Shown one piece after another: positions 17,539 through 26,065 of a stretch of 33,910 nt of DNA (position 1 is the first letter of the stretch; every line of letters begins with the position of its first letter). The notes under the pieces were generated by a model, which made no database searches, was not told the origin of the DNA, and saw only the letters and a program-made list of their open reading frames with translations. The DNA lies in NCBI GenBank assembly GCA_019752335.1, contig JAIEMJ010000025.1, positions 1-33,910 on the forward strand. Direction: 5' to 3'. The stretch comes from Bryobacteraceae bacterium (GTDB taxonomy: Bacteria > Acidobacteriota > Terriglobia > Bryobacterales > Bryobacteraceae). Position numbers and translations under genes: made by a program.

Positions 17539-18552
17539 ATGGCCGGAATGCGGAAAGTCCTCCCCTGTTTGGTACTACTAGCCTTGTTGCCCCTACTGGC
17601 GGCGAAGGAACTGGCCATCCACTTTATTGACGTGGAGGGCGGCCAGTGTACGCTGATCATCGCGCCGTCCGGGCAGTCGCTGTTGGTGGATACGGGTTGG
17701 CCGGGCCTGCAAGGCCGCGACGCCGACCGCATTGTGCAAACGGCGAAGAAGGCCGGGCTCAAGCGGATCGACCATCTGCTGATCACCCACTACCATACGG
17801 ACCACGTCGGCGGCATCGTCCAACTCGCCGAACGTTTCCCCGTGTCCAACTTTATCGTGCACGGAAAGAACACGGAGACCGGCAAGGGCGCCGATAACCT
17901 GCAGGAGAGCTTTGATCGGGCGTCGGCCAAGGGCACCACGACCATTGTGAAGCCGGGTGACAGCCTGCCGCTGAAGGGGCTCGACATTAAAATCGTGTCG
18001 GCGCGCGGGGAACTCATTGCGCAGCCGTTGCCCGGGGCCGGGCAGCCGAACCCCCTTTGCGCCGACGCTACCCGCAAAGACGCTGACCCGTCGGAGAACG
18101 CCCGCAGCCTTGGCTTTGTTTTGACCTACGGCAAATTCCGCTTTGCCGACCTTGGCGACCTCACCTGGAATAAGGAGACGGATCTGGCCTGTCCGGTGAA
18201 CAAGCTGGGCAAGTTGGACGTCCTGCTGGGGACGCATCACGGGTCAAACCAGTCGAACCCGCCCGCCTTGGTGCATGCTTTGGCCCCGCGCGTGGTGGTG
18301 GTGAATAACGGAGCGAAGAAGGGGGGCGATGCTTCGTCGTGGAAGATTTTCAAGAGTTCGCCGGGTCTAGAAGACCTCTGGCAGCTCCATTTCGCGGTGG
18401 CGGCCGGCAAAGAAGCGAACGTGGAAGACCCCTATATTGCGAACCTGCAGTCGCCGGGCGGGGGCAATCTTTTGCTCACCGTGGAGCCCTCGGGACAGTT
18501 CCGGTTGTTAAACTTAAGAAACAAGTTTGAAAAAGTTTACAAGCCAAGGTAA
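17539..18552 (+). CDS. Secreted metallo-beta-lactamase-fold hydrolase
   Basis: A 337-residue MBL-fold protein with N-terminal signal peptide (MRKVLPCLVLLALLPLLAAK). The metal-binding motif THYHTDHVGG is at about residues 83-92. LGTHHGSNQS provides the distal His pair, and FADLGDLTWN the bridging Asp. IHFIDVEGGQCTLIIAPSGQSLLVDTG near the N-terminus is the pattern of the ComEC/Rec2-like competence-hydrolase branch. It probably acts in the periplasm or outside; the substrate is unknown. No competence genes are adjacent. The first of two ATGs (17539, 17548) is used; the second is equally possible and gives a cleaner signal peptide. Confidence 0.85.
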   Translation: MAGMRKVLPCLVLLALLPLLAAKELAIHFIDVEGGQCTLIIAPSGQSLLVDTGWPGLQGRDADRIVQTAKKAGLKRIDHLLITHYHTDHVGGIVQLAERFPVSNFIVHGKNTETGKGADNLQESFDRASAKGTTTIVKPGDSLPLKGLDIKIVSARGELIAQPLPGAGQPNPLCADATRKDADPSENARSLGFVLTYGKFRFADLGDLTWNKETDLACPVNKLGKLDVLLGTHHGSNQSNPPALVHALAPRVVVVNNGAKKGGDASSWKIFKSSPGLEDLWQLHFAVAAGKEANVEDPYIANLQSPGGGNLLLTVEPSGQFRLLNLRNKFEKVYKPR

Positions 18553-18604
18553 GCTTAAGCAAAGGAAATTAAGGGATTTGCACCTCCGGCACGGAGAATG
18601 ACCC

Positions 18605-18635
18605 TTGACAGCAGCCATGCCTATCGGCGTAACAT
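18605..18635 (+). promoter_or_regulatory. Possible promoter of the BACON-repeat protein gene
   Basis: A perfect TTGACA at 18605-18610, then TAACAT at 18630-18635 after a 19-base spacer, which is longer than ideal. It would give a leader of about 115 bases. The 206-base gap (18553-18758) holds no other recognisable element. Confidence 0.35.
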
Positions 18636-18745
18636 TAGTTGTATCCCCGTCCGCGTCCCCAGCCGTCTACCTTTCCAGCGTCCAATCTGTTTCGTTCCCG
18701 GCCCTGTTTCAGTGGCCCCAGAATCACATTTTTGTCAGTTTGTTT

Positions 18746-18752
18746 GGAGGAG
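18746..18752 (+). promoter_or_regulatory. Shine-Dalgarno GGAGGAG that fixes the repeat-protein start
   Basis: GGAGGAG at 18746-18752 lies six bases before the ATG at 18759, which opens a signal peptide. The longer open frame from 18639 lacks a comparable site. Confidence 0.85.
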
Positions 18753-18758
18753 ATCTCA

Positions 18759-21700
18759 ATGAAGATCGGTAAATCGTTTTCGAGCATCGCTTTGCTTGGC
18801 TTGTCCATGGCGGCCTTGATGCCCCAGTTGGCCGCGCAAAGCGTGGTGGCCAGTCCATCGTCGCTGACGCTGAACTCGCCCGCGAATTCCAACAACGTTG
18901 TGAGCCAGACGTTGACGTTGACGGTGACGGGTGGCAATGGCCGCACGTTGACGATTGGGACGGCGGGCGCGAGCTGGATTCGGGTGAGCGCGCCCGCGTT
19001 TTCACAATGCGTGACGGCCGCGGCATCCTGCATCATTAGCAATCCGCCGAGTTCGATTAGCGTTACCGTGCAGGCGAATCCCACGGGTTTGCCGGCTGGC
19101 TCGCCGCAGGCGGCAGTGAGCTTGTCGTTGTCGGATGTCGCCACGGCCGTCCAGGTACCGGTGACCTTTAATGTCGGCGGGTCTGGCGGCGGATCGAGCG
19201 TGTTGAACGTTAGCGCAACGACGCTGACCTTTAATGCCTTACCGGGCGGCGCGGGACAGTCGCAGACGGTGCAGGTGAGCAATACCGGCAACTCGATTCA
19301 GTACAACGTGGCTTCGAATGCCTCGTGGTTGAGCACAAATCTGGGTACCATCGCCGGTACTTCCCCCGGGCAGTTGATCGTGACGGCGAACGCCTCCAGC
19401 CTGCCGGCCAATACCTATACCGGTATTCTCACGCTGACGCCGGTGGGCGGCGGGCAGGGCGCGACGATTACCGTAACGCTGGTGGTGTCTACCGCGCAGC
19501 AATTGCAGGTAAACCCGTCCGCGCTCAATTTCAGTTTCATTACCGGTAGCGGGCAGACGCCGTCGTCGACCCTGCAGATTGGCGTGACGACCGGGTCGGC
19601 GGTGACCTACAATGTCGCCGCGACTTACGGCGCGGGGGCCACCAATTGGCTCACCACCTCTCCGGCCAGTACGGGTACCTCGGGCAATTCGAGCCTCCCG
19701 ACGAATCTCACCGTCACCGCGAATCCGGGCTCGCTGTCGGCGGGCACCTACACGGCCACGCTCAGTATTTCTTCGAACGGCTTGTCCACCGTGAACATCC
19801 CGGTCACTTTGGTGGTTTCGGCGCCACCGAATTTCACGGTCAGCACGAACTCGTTGACGATCAATGTGCAGCCCGGCACCACGGCTTCGCGAACGGTGAC
19901 GGTAAATACGTCCACCGGAGCTTCCGTAGGCTACAACGTCACCACGGCCTACGTGTCGCCCTCCACGGGGAATTGGTTGACGGTCGGAGGCTCCTCAGGT
20001 AGCACGCCCGGTAGCATCACCGTGGGCGTAAGTCCGGGCAGTTTGTCGGTCGGCAACTACACGGGGACGGTGACGATCGCGTCCACCACTCCGGGCGTCC
20101 CGCAGCAGGTCATCAACGTGACGATGGTGGTTACGAACAGCCAGATTGTCACTTTTTCGCCGGCTTCGCTCAGTTTCAGCTTCGTGGGTGGCGGCGGTCA
20201 ACCTTCCACCCAGTTCGTGCAACTGGGCTTGACTCCGGCTACGCCCGTGCAGACCGCGACCGTGGGCGCAGTGCCGGATATCGCTGGTCAGAATTGGTTG
20301 ACGGCGTCGCTATCCAGCCCGAATGGCACCCAGATCACGGGTAACGCCGCAGCCGTGGTGAACGTGAATCCCACCGGCCTCGCCAACGGAACCTATACCG
20401 GCAAGGTGCAGGTGAACGTAGCGGGTTCCGTAGCGAATGCGCTGGTAGAAATTCCTGTCAGTCTCACGGTTACGGGCGTCACCGGTGGTAGCACCGGTGG
20501 CGGCGGTACGGGTTCGACGACGTTGTTACTGTCGCAGTCTCCCGTGAATTTCAACCTGTCGACGTCGGGCAGCTTCGATCAGATCCTGACGCTCACGTCG
20601 AGTTCGTCGACGGCTATCACTTATAGCCTTTCGAATACCGCGCCGTGGCTCAATATCCTGAATCCGAACGGTACCACCACCGGCAGCGTGACACTGCGCG
20701 CCAGTTCCACCAATTTAGCGGCCGGCACTTACAACACCTCGGTGACGATCAACGCCCCGGGCGCCACGAACAACGGCAGCACGTTCCCCGTGAACCTGAC
20801 CGTGAGTTCGAGCAATCAACTGCAAACCAGCCCCTCGGGACACTTGTTCTCCTACGTTTCGCAATCGGGCGCTTTCCCCCCCTCGCAGACGCTGCAGGTT
20901 TCCGCTTCCACGGTCTCGACTTTGTCGGTGACCGCCACGGCGAGTGTGACGGGCTCTGTCAACTGGCTGTCGGTGACGCCCTCCTCGGTCAATACTCTGA
21001 ACAACTTTGTCGTTTCCATTAACTCGAGTGTTCTGCCGTCTCTCGCGGCGGGAACTTACACCGGCAATATCACCTTACAGGCGCCGGGCGCGGTGAACTC
21101 CACCGTGAACGTGCCCGTTACCCTCGTGATCACCGGCACGTCGACCGGCGGCGGGGGCGGGGGCACCACGAACGATCAGCTGATTCCCAGCGTCACCCAG
21201 ATGTCCTTCTTCAGTACGCAAAACGCGGGCACCGTGTCCCAACCGCTTGAGCTTTACAGCCTCTCGGGCGGGGCGATCGCCTATTCGCTAACCGCGGCGG
21301 CGGGGAATAACGGTACGTGGCTTACGGTAAGCCCCGGCAGCGGAAGTACGCCGGGTAGCACCACGGTGCAGGCCAATACCTCTGGCTTGTCACCGGGTAC
21401 GTACACGGGCTCGATTACTGTGAACGCTCCGGGTACGGTTAGCCCCGTAACCGTAGTGAACGTCAACCTAACGATCGCGGCGCAGGCGAACCTCACCGTA
21501 AATCCTGGTGGCGTCGTTTTCTCGGTTCCCGCTGGCTCTACGTCGCTGGTCACCCGGTCGATCAGCGTTGGATCCACCACGGGGGCGCAGTTGCCCATCA
21601 CGGTTACCTCGCAGATTCAGTCGAGTAACGTAACGGTTTCGACCAATAACAGCGTGACGCCAGCGACGATTACGGTGACGCTGAACCCGGCGGGCTTTTC

Positions 21701-24392
21701 GACGGGTGTGTTGTCGAACACGATTACCGTGAATAGCTCCGGCGCCAACAACAATCCGGTGACGGTACCGGTGACGCTCATCGTGACCGGTGGCTCGTCA
21801 GGCGGCGGTGGCGCGGCGCAATTGTCGCTCAGCCCCAGTTCGCTTAGTTTCTCGGCGGCTCCCAACGGGGTGGCGCCTCCGCAGCGTAGCGTGGCCGTTA
21901 CCAGCACTGGCTCGGCGATCTCTTACGCCGTCACGACCAACCAGCCTTGGCTGCTGGCCGGCACCAACGGCACCACGCCCGGCACGATCAATGTCGGCGT
22001 GAACCCCAGCAATCTCCAAGTGGGCACCTACACCGGTAACGTGACCGTCACGGGTAGCGGTGGCTCCACGGTGGTGTTGCCCGTCACGTTCGAAATCACG
22101 AACAACCCAGTGCTCCAGATCAGCACCCAGTCGGTGACCTTCAACTACCAGACGGGCCAGGCGCTGCCCGGTCCGCGACCGATCACCGTGTCCACTTCGA
22201 GTGGTACCTCGGCTCCGGTAACGGTAGCCGTTACCACCTCCAGTGGCGGCAACTGGCTGACGACTTCCGCGCTGAACCTCCAGGCCCCTGGCGTATTCGC
22301 GCTGAGTCTGGTGAATAACATCGCTTCGACGTTGGCCGCTGGTACTTACACCGCGACGGTGACCGTGGGCTCGTCCGGCACGGCGGGGGGCAGTTCGATC
22401 ATTAACGTGACGCTGAACGTAAGCGCCACGCCGCTGCTTACGGTGTCCACGACGCCGATTAACTTCAACGCGCAGTTTAACGGGACCAGCCCCGCGGCGC
22501 AGACCCGGTCGATTACCGCCACCAGCGGTCAACTCAACCTGTCGGTGAACACCACGACGGTGACGAATCAGGGTTGGCTGATTGCCAACGTCAACTCCAA
22601 TTCGACGCCGGCGACACTCACCATCAGCGCCTCGCCCTTCGGGCTGGGCACCGGCATCTATTCAGGCAGCGTCACTGTCACTTCCGGCAGCGGCGGCACG
22701 CCGCAGGTAATTCCGGTAACGCTCAACGTTAGTGCCATCTCGCTGCTCAACGTGGACCGTTCCGAACTGGTCTTCGGCGCGGGCGGTACGGGCGCGACGC
22801 AGACCATCCAGGTCGCCAGCACCGGTGGTAGTCTCAGCTACACCGTGAATCCGAGCGTCTCCAATTCGCCCACCAACTGGTTGCAGGTAAATACCTTCAA
22901 CGGCACTACGCCCTCCACCCTGACGGTGACGGCGAACTCGGCGCAACTCGGCGATGGTACCTACTTCGGCACGATCTCCCTCACCTCGCCGGGAAGCGCT
23001 CCGGTGCTCATCCCGGTAACACTGGTGGTCAATCAGTCGACGGCGCTACAAGTCGCTCCGGCTACGGTTCCGTTCACCGTACCGCAAGGCAGCTTGGTTC
23101 CTCAACCGGCCCAAAGCATCACGGTGACGTCCCAAGTGCAAACTCCGTTTACCTTTACCACGACGGTGAATTCTCCGGTGGGCGGGAACTGGCTCAACGT
23201 CACCCAATCCGGCGGCTTGACGAATGGCTTCCTGCAAGCGCAGCCGAATGCCAACGCGTCGACTCTGCCGCCCGGCATCTACACGGCGACGATCTTCGTC
23301 TCCGGTGCGAACTCGCCGAATACGGCGCAAGTTGCGGTGACCCTAACCGTGGTGCCCTCGGCCACCTTGCAAGTCACGCCCGCGTCGCTCACCTTTGCGG
23401 GCCGCGTAGGCCAGCCGAACCCGCCGGCGCAGACGATTCAACTTACGTCTTCCAATCCTGCGGCGTCGCAAGTCTCTTACAACGTGCAGAGCGATGCCAC
23501 GTGGCTTTCGGGCACGCCGGTTTCGGGCTCGACGCCCGGCACCGTTAGTGTGAGCGTCAACGTGGCCGGACTCACGGCGGGTACCTACACGGGCCGCCTT
23601 TCGATCACGCCTACGGGTTCGATCTCTGGCGCGCAAGCCTCCGTGGTGACGGTGACGTTCACCGTGGAGCAGGTGCCGATTCCCAATGTGACGGGCTTCG
23701 CGAACGCGGCCACGTTCCAGCCGGGGTCGCTCGCTCCCGGGATGATCATCTCGCTGTTGGGCACCAACCTCGGGCCCACCACGGCCGTGAATGGCCAGGT
23801 AGTGGCTGGACGCTTCACCACCACCCTGGCGGGCGTCCGGGTGCTCTTCGACGGCATCCCGGCTCCAATCCTCTACGCCAGTGACCGGCAGATCAACGCC
23901 GTCGTGCCCTACGGGCTCGCCGGCCGCGCTTCCAGCCGGATGACGGTAGAGTACAACGGCATCGTCTCGAATCTGATTGAGCCTCGTTTGGTGGACACCG
24001 CTCCCGGCATCTTTACCGTGGACGGACGCCAGGCGGCGGCGATCAACGAGAATGGCACCGTCAACGGTCCGGCCAATCCGGCCGTGGCTGGCTCCATCAT
24101 CGCGATCTACGTCACCGGTGAGGGCTCCACCACTCCGGCCGGGGTGGATGGCGAAGTAGTAAGCGCCACCAACCTCAAGCGTCCGCTGGGCGCGGTGCGG
24201 GTGCGAGTGGGCGGCATTGAAGTGCCGGCCGCCAGCATCTTCTACGCCGGCTCGGCGCCGTCCCTCGTGGCGGGCTTGATGCAACTGAACTTCCGCCTCC
24301 CGGCGAATACGCCCACCGGCGTGAATACGACGGTAGAGGTCTTCGTCGGCTCGGGCCAAAGCCTGCCCGGCGTCACCATCTCCGTCCGGTAG
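18759..24392 (+). CDS. Large secreted BACON-type Ig-like repeat protein with TIGR03437-type C-terminal domain
   Basis: A 1877-residue extracellular or surface protein. It starts with a Sec signal peptide (MKIGKSFSSIALLGLSMAAL, then PQLAAQS). About 14 beta-sandwich repeats of roughly 100-120 residues follow, each with a NWL/TWL core, a GxTPG segment and a GTYTG-type turn (for example GTYTATLSI, GNYTGTVTI, GTYTGSITV). Some are separated by Gly/Ser linkers such as GGSTGGGGTGS. From about residue 1645 the C-terminal domain (NAATFQPGSLAPGMIISLLGT to VTISVR) is the type described as the Solibacter C-terminal domain, TIGR03437. BACON domains are linked to mucin or carbohydrate binding. No enzyme domain is visible, so an adhesive or scaffold role is inferred. 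Ends at the bidirectional terminator. Confidence 0.85.
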   Translation: MKIGKSFSSIALLGLSMAALMPQLAAQSVVASPSSLTLNSPANSNNVVSQTLTLTVTGGNGRTLTIGTAGASWIRVSAPAFSQCVTAAASCIISNPPSSISVTVQANPTGLPAGSPQAAVSLSLSDVATAVQVPVTFNVGGSGGGSSVLNVSATTLTFNALPGGAGQSQTVQVSNTGNSIQYNVASNASWLSTNLGTIAGTSPGQLIVTANASSLPANTYTGILTLTPVGGGQGATITVTLVVSTAQQLQVNPSALNFSFITGSGQTPSSTLQIGVTTGSAVTYNVAATYGAGATNWLTTSPASTGTSGNSSLPTNLTVTANPGSLSAGTYTATLSISSNGLSTVNIPVTLVVSAPPNFTVSTNSLTINVQPGTTASRTVTVNTSTGASVGYNVTTAYVSPSTGNWLTVGGSSGSTPGSITVGVSPGSLSVGNYTGTVTIASTTPGVPQQVINVTMVVTNSQIVTFSPASLSFSFVGGGGQPSTQFVQLGLTPATPVQTATVGAVPDIAGQNWLTASLSSPNGTQITGNAAAVVNVNPTGLANGTYTGKVQVNVAGSVANALVEIPVSLTVTGVTGGSTGGGGTGSTTLLLSQSPVNFNLSTSGSFDQILTLTSSSSTAITYSLSNTAPWLNILNPNGTTTGSVTLRASSTNLAAGTYNTSVTINAPGATNNGSTFPVNLTVSSSNQLQTSPSGHLFSYVSQSGAFPPSQTLQVSASTVSTLSVTATASVTGSVNWLSVTPSSVNTLNNFVVSINSSVLPSLAAGTYTGNITLQAPGAVNSTVNVPVTLVITGTSTGGGGGGTTNDQLIPSVTQMSFFSTQNAGTVSQPLELYSLSGGAIAYSLTAAAGNNGTWLTVSPGSGSTPGSTTVQANTSGLSPGTYTGSITVNAPGTVSPVTVVNVNLTIAAQANLTVNPGGVVFSVPAGSTSLVTRSISVGSTTGAQLPITVTSQIQSSNVTVSTNNSVTPATITVTLNPAGFSTGVLSNTITVNSSGANNNPVTVPVTLIVTGGSSGGGGAAQLSLSPSSLSFSAAPNGVAPPQRSVAVTSTGSAISYAVTTNQPWLLAGTNGTTPGTINVGVNPSNLQVGTYTGNVTVTGSGGSTVVLPVTFEITNNPVLQISTQSVTFNYQTGQALPGPRPITVSTSSGTSAPVTVAVTTSSGGNWLTTSALNLQAPGVFALSLVNNIASTLAAGTYTATVTVGSSGTAGGSSIINVTLNVSATPLLTVSTTPINFNAQFNGTSPAAQTRSITATSGQLNLSVNTTTVTNQGWLIANVNSNSTPATLTISASPFGLGTGIYSGSVTVTSGSGGTPQVIPVTLNVSAISLLNVDRSELVFGAGGTGATQTIQVASTGGSLSYTVNPSVSNSPTNWLQVNTFNGTTPSTLTVTANSAQLGDGTYFGTISLTSPGSAPVLIPVTLVVNQSTALQVAPATVPFTVPQGSLVPQPAQSITVTSQVQTPFTFTTTVNSPVGGNWLNVTQSGGLTNGFLQAQPNANASTLPPGIYTATIFVSGANSPNTAQVAVTLTVVPSATLQVTPASLTFAGRVGQPNPPAQTIQLTSSNPAASQVSYNVQSDATWLSGTPVSGSTPGTVSVSVNVAGLTAGTYTGRLSITPTGSISGAQASVVTVTFTVEQVPIPNVTGFANAATFQPGSLAPGMIISLLGTNLGPTTAVNGQVVAGRFTTTLAGVRVLFDGIPAPILYASDRQINAVVPYGLAGRASSRMTVEYNGIVSNLIEPRLVDTAPGIFTVDGRQAAAINENGTVNGPANPAVAGSIIAIYVTGEGSTTPAGVDGEVVSATNLKRPLGAVRVRVGGIEVPAASIFYAGSAPSLVAGLMQLNFRLPANTPTGVNTTVEVFVGSGQSLPGVTISVR

Positions 24393-24411
24393 TTTGGTGC
24401 GGTAGATCGCA

Positions 24412-24439
24412 AAAGGCCCCCGGCAACGGGGGCCTTTTA
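24412..24439. terminator. Bidirectional rho-independent terminator
   Basis: A perfect 11-bp stem, AAAAGGCCCCC (24412-24422) with GGGGGCCTTTT (24429-24439), around GGCAAC. The A and T tracts at both ends mean it works on either strand. It lies between the convergent repeat-protein gene and the Y1-like gene. Confidence 0.92.
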
Positions 24440-24443
24440 CTAT

Positions 24444-24803
24444 TCAGGCCGAGGCGGCCGAAGCTTGCGAGAGCTGGCGGATTCTGGCCCGGCGATCAAA
24501 GCGCTTCCGTTGCGGGCCTTCGCCATCCAGGGAGGCGAGCGCGCGGCTGGCCGCGATCTTAAAGTCGTGGACGACGCGTTCGGGTTTGTGGGCCGTCTCC
24601 ACCACCGCGGCGACTTCCCACTCGCGTGGCTCGATCTCGGCCAGGCGCCAACCCCGGTCCAGGCACAATTCGCGGATCGCTCGCGTGACGATGGCCTGGC
24701 GCTCTTTATCGAGCCGGTAGGCCGGCTGGCACAAGAAGGGAAACCAGCTACGGAAGGAGCCGGGCTCGACGCTGTGCGTGGGAAACCACAAAGAATACTT
24801 CAC
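24444..24803 (-). CDS. Y1 (IS200/RAYT)-transposase-like relic, catalytic motif missing
   Basis: A 119-residue protein with no confident annotation. Its middle looks like a REP-associated Y1 transposase fold: RLDKERQAIVTRAIRELCLDR then GWRLAEIEPREWEVAAVV. Next come KPERVVHDFKIAASRALASL and a basic tail with RRARIRQLSQ, the place where relatives have RHGSTRYLW. The HUH pair (His-x-His) expected after the EVAAVV strand is not there (VETAHKPE instead), nor is a clear catalytic Tyr. It may be a decayed or domesticated copy. The reading frame is intact, so it could still be expressed. Identification rests on pattern recollection only. Confidence 0.45.
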   Translation of the reverse strand: MKYSLWFPTHSVEPGSFRSWFPFLCQPAYRLDKERQAIVTRAIRELCLDRGWRLAEIEPREWEVAAVVETAHKPERVVHDFKIAASRALASLDGEGPQRKRFDRRARIRQLSQASAASA

Positions 24804-24933
24804 ATGAGATAGTGGGTGGCCACTGGGAAAATTCTCACTTATTTTCGAATTATTTTCAAGGCGCTGAAATTTACGGCAGACGTGGCGGCTGAAAATGCGG
24901 CCCCGCCCGAGGAGGTGGGGATCTCTGGCGAGC

Positions 24934-25081
24934 GCCTGGGGCGGCGCCTAGGGCACCTTCTTCTGGATTGATCCGAAGGAGCAGATGATCGGCATCGTCA
25001 TGATCCAACTCATGCCCTATGCTCACTTGGAACCTGCGGCCCGAGTTTCAGAATGTGGCGACGCAGTCCATCGTGGACTAG
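24934..25081 (+). pseudogene. 3' remnant of a beta-lactamase-family serine hydrolase gene
   Basis: Translating 24934 onwards gives A-W-G-G-A, then a TAG stop at 24949-24951 where relatives have Tyr, then [19 protein letters not shown] in the same frame. A single extra base near 25027-25030 shifts the frame; after it [15 protein letters not shown] and a stop (25079-25081) follow. This is the C-terminal beta-strand pattern (GTYFWxDPKE) of class-C-like serine hydrolases, which are abundant in Acidobacteria. The rest of the gene is absent, so it is a fragment broken by at least a stop and a frameshift. Confidence 0.7.
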
Positions 25082-25225
25082 CCATCTCGTAAGGGGCTCT
25101 CCAGGGAAGCGAAAGCCGGAAAGCCCATCGCGTGAGCGATGGGGCACGTTCGTCACTCTCCCGCGAAGACCACAGCAAACAAGCGTATTTCTGAGTCCTT
25201 CGCCCCACCTCTTACGAGGTGGGCT
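25082..25225. repeat. Hairpin-rich REP/MITE-like element
   Basis: Two matching 8-bp hairpins with 4-base loops are present: CCCATCGC-GTGA-GCGATGGG (25124-25143) and CCCACCTC-TTAC-GAGGTGGG (25204-25223). The outer sequence ATCTCGTAAG (25084 onward) recurs inverted as CTTACGAGGT (25211 onward), with two mismatches, so the block has approximate terminal inverted repeats. It begins right after the serine-hydrolase stop. Bases 25226-25327 hold nothing recognisable. An open frame on the minus strand across this block is not supported. Confidence 0.55.
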
Positions 25226-25327
25226 GTCCCGGTTCTTTCTGGTTCTCAACTGCGGGCAGAGGTTTCTCAGGAGGCTGGCCAACCTTCAGACAAAACCAAC
25301 GAATGATCCGGTCAGCGTACTAGCGGC

Positions 25328-26065
25328 CTACAGAACCACCTCGCGGCGGACGCCGCGCAGGTCCATCTCGTATTCGATCGTTTCAATCGGGGGCCGCGAG
25401 TAATACCAGGTGAAACCATGGTTGGCGGCCCACGGAGCGATCTCCTTCTCGACTTCCGCGCAGATGGGATGCACGGTGTAGACGTTGGCCGTAGTAACTT
25501 GGCTCCAACCTACGCCGAGGCCCTGTAAGCGGCCGCTCATCAAGCCCATCACGAAGCGGATTTTCTCCCGGAGGCCTTCCGGTGATAAGTCTCCCTTCCG
25601 CACGACGTCGTCCGGGGAGAGCGAGCCCTCGGGCAATTCGCCGGCGCCGGCGACGATGAACGTGGGGGCGGCGGCTGACGAAGGGACGGTGTAAGCGAAG
25701 CTATAGACCGAAGGCTCTGGCGGCGGCTGCAAGGCCGGGGCGATGTTGGTGCGCGCCACCGGATTCAAGCCGTCTACTAGCAGGCCCCATTCGACGAGCG
25801 TATGCACGTAAGTCGCGTTGAAGTCGTTGAAGCCGGCGAAGCTAAACGGCGCGGGCGAACGTAGGGCCATCGCACAAAGCGCGTGGATCGGCCGCCCCGC
25901 GGCGTGTACTTCGGCGCGGACGCGCGTGAAGCCCTCGGCGAGCGGCACCGGCTGCGCGAATCGCACATGCACGATTTCGAAGCCAGGCGAGGCGATCGCT
26001 CCGGCCGAATAGGGCGCGATGCCCTTCCAGAAGCGGTAATTTCCTTGGTTATTATTCAGCAGCAT
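25328..26065 (-). CDS. CnbZ-like deaminase / Rid-superfamily protein
   Basis: A 245-residue cytoplasmic protein starting MLLNNNQGNYRFWKGIAPYS. The pattern GNYRFxKGIAPYSxG, FNDFNATYVHTLVEWG, NPVARTNIAP, then YSFAYTVPS and FIVAGAGEL, recalls 2-aminomuconate (CnbZ-type) deaminases. LGVGWSQVTTANVYTVHP resembles the C-terminal RidA-type strand. Such proteins hydrolyse enamine or imine intermediates. Overlaps the upstream GNAT gene by 14 bases on the same strand and is probably translated from the same transcript. Divergent from the glutamate-semialdehyde dehydrogenase gene. Exact substrate unknown; the name is from recollection of motifs and could be wrong. Confidence 0.5.
   Translation of the reverse strand: MLLNNNQGNYRFWKGIAPYSAGAIASPGFEIVHVRFAQPVPLAEGFTRVRAEVHAAGRPIHALCAMALRSPAPFSFAGFNDFNATYVHTLVEWGLLVDGLNPVARTNIAPALQPPPEPSVYSFAYTVPSSAAAPTFIVAGAGELPEGSLSPDDVVRKGDLSPEGLREKIRFVMGLMSGRLQGLGVGWSQVTTANVYTVHPICAEVEKEIAPWAANHGFTWYYSRPPIETIEYEMDLRGVRREVVL

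Noticed and set aside
18639-18758. The 40-codon upstream extension of the repeat-protein gene
   Set aside because: The ATG at 18759 has a strong GGAGGAG and starts a signal peptide; the extension (YPRPRPQPS...) would hide it.
25010-25282. A 90-codon minus-strand frame over the hairpin element
   Set aside because: It overlaps inverted repeats and the serine-hydrolase remnant and has no motif or ribosome-binding site.
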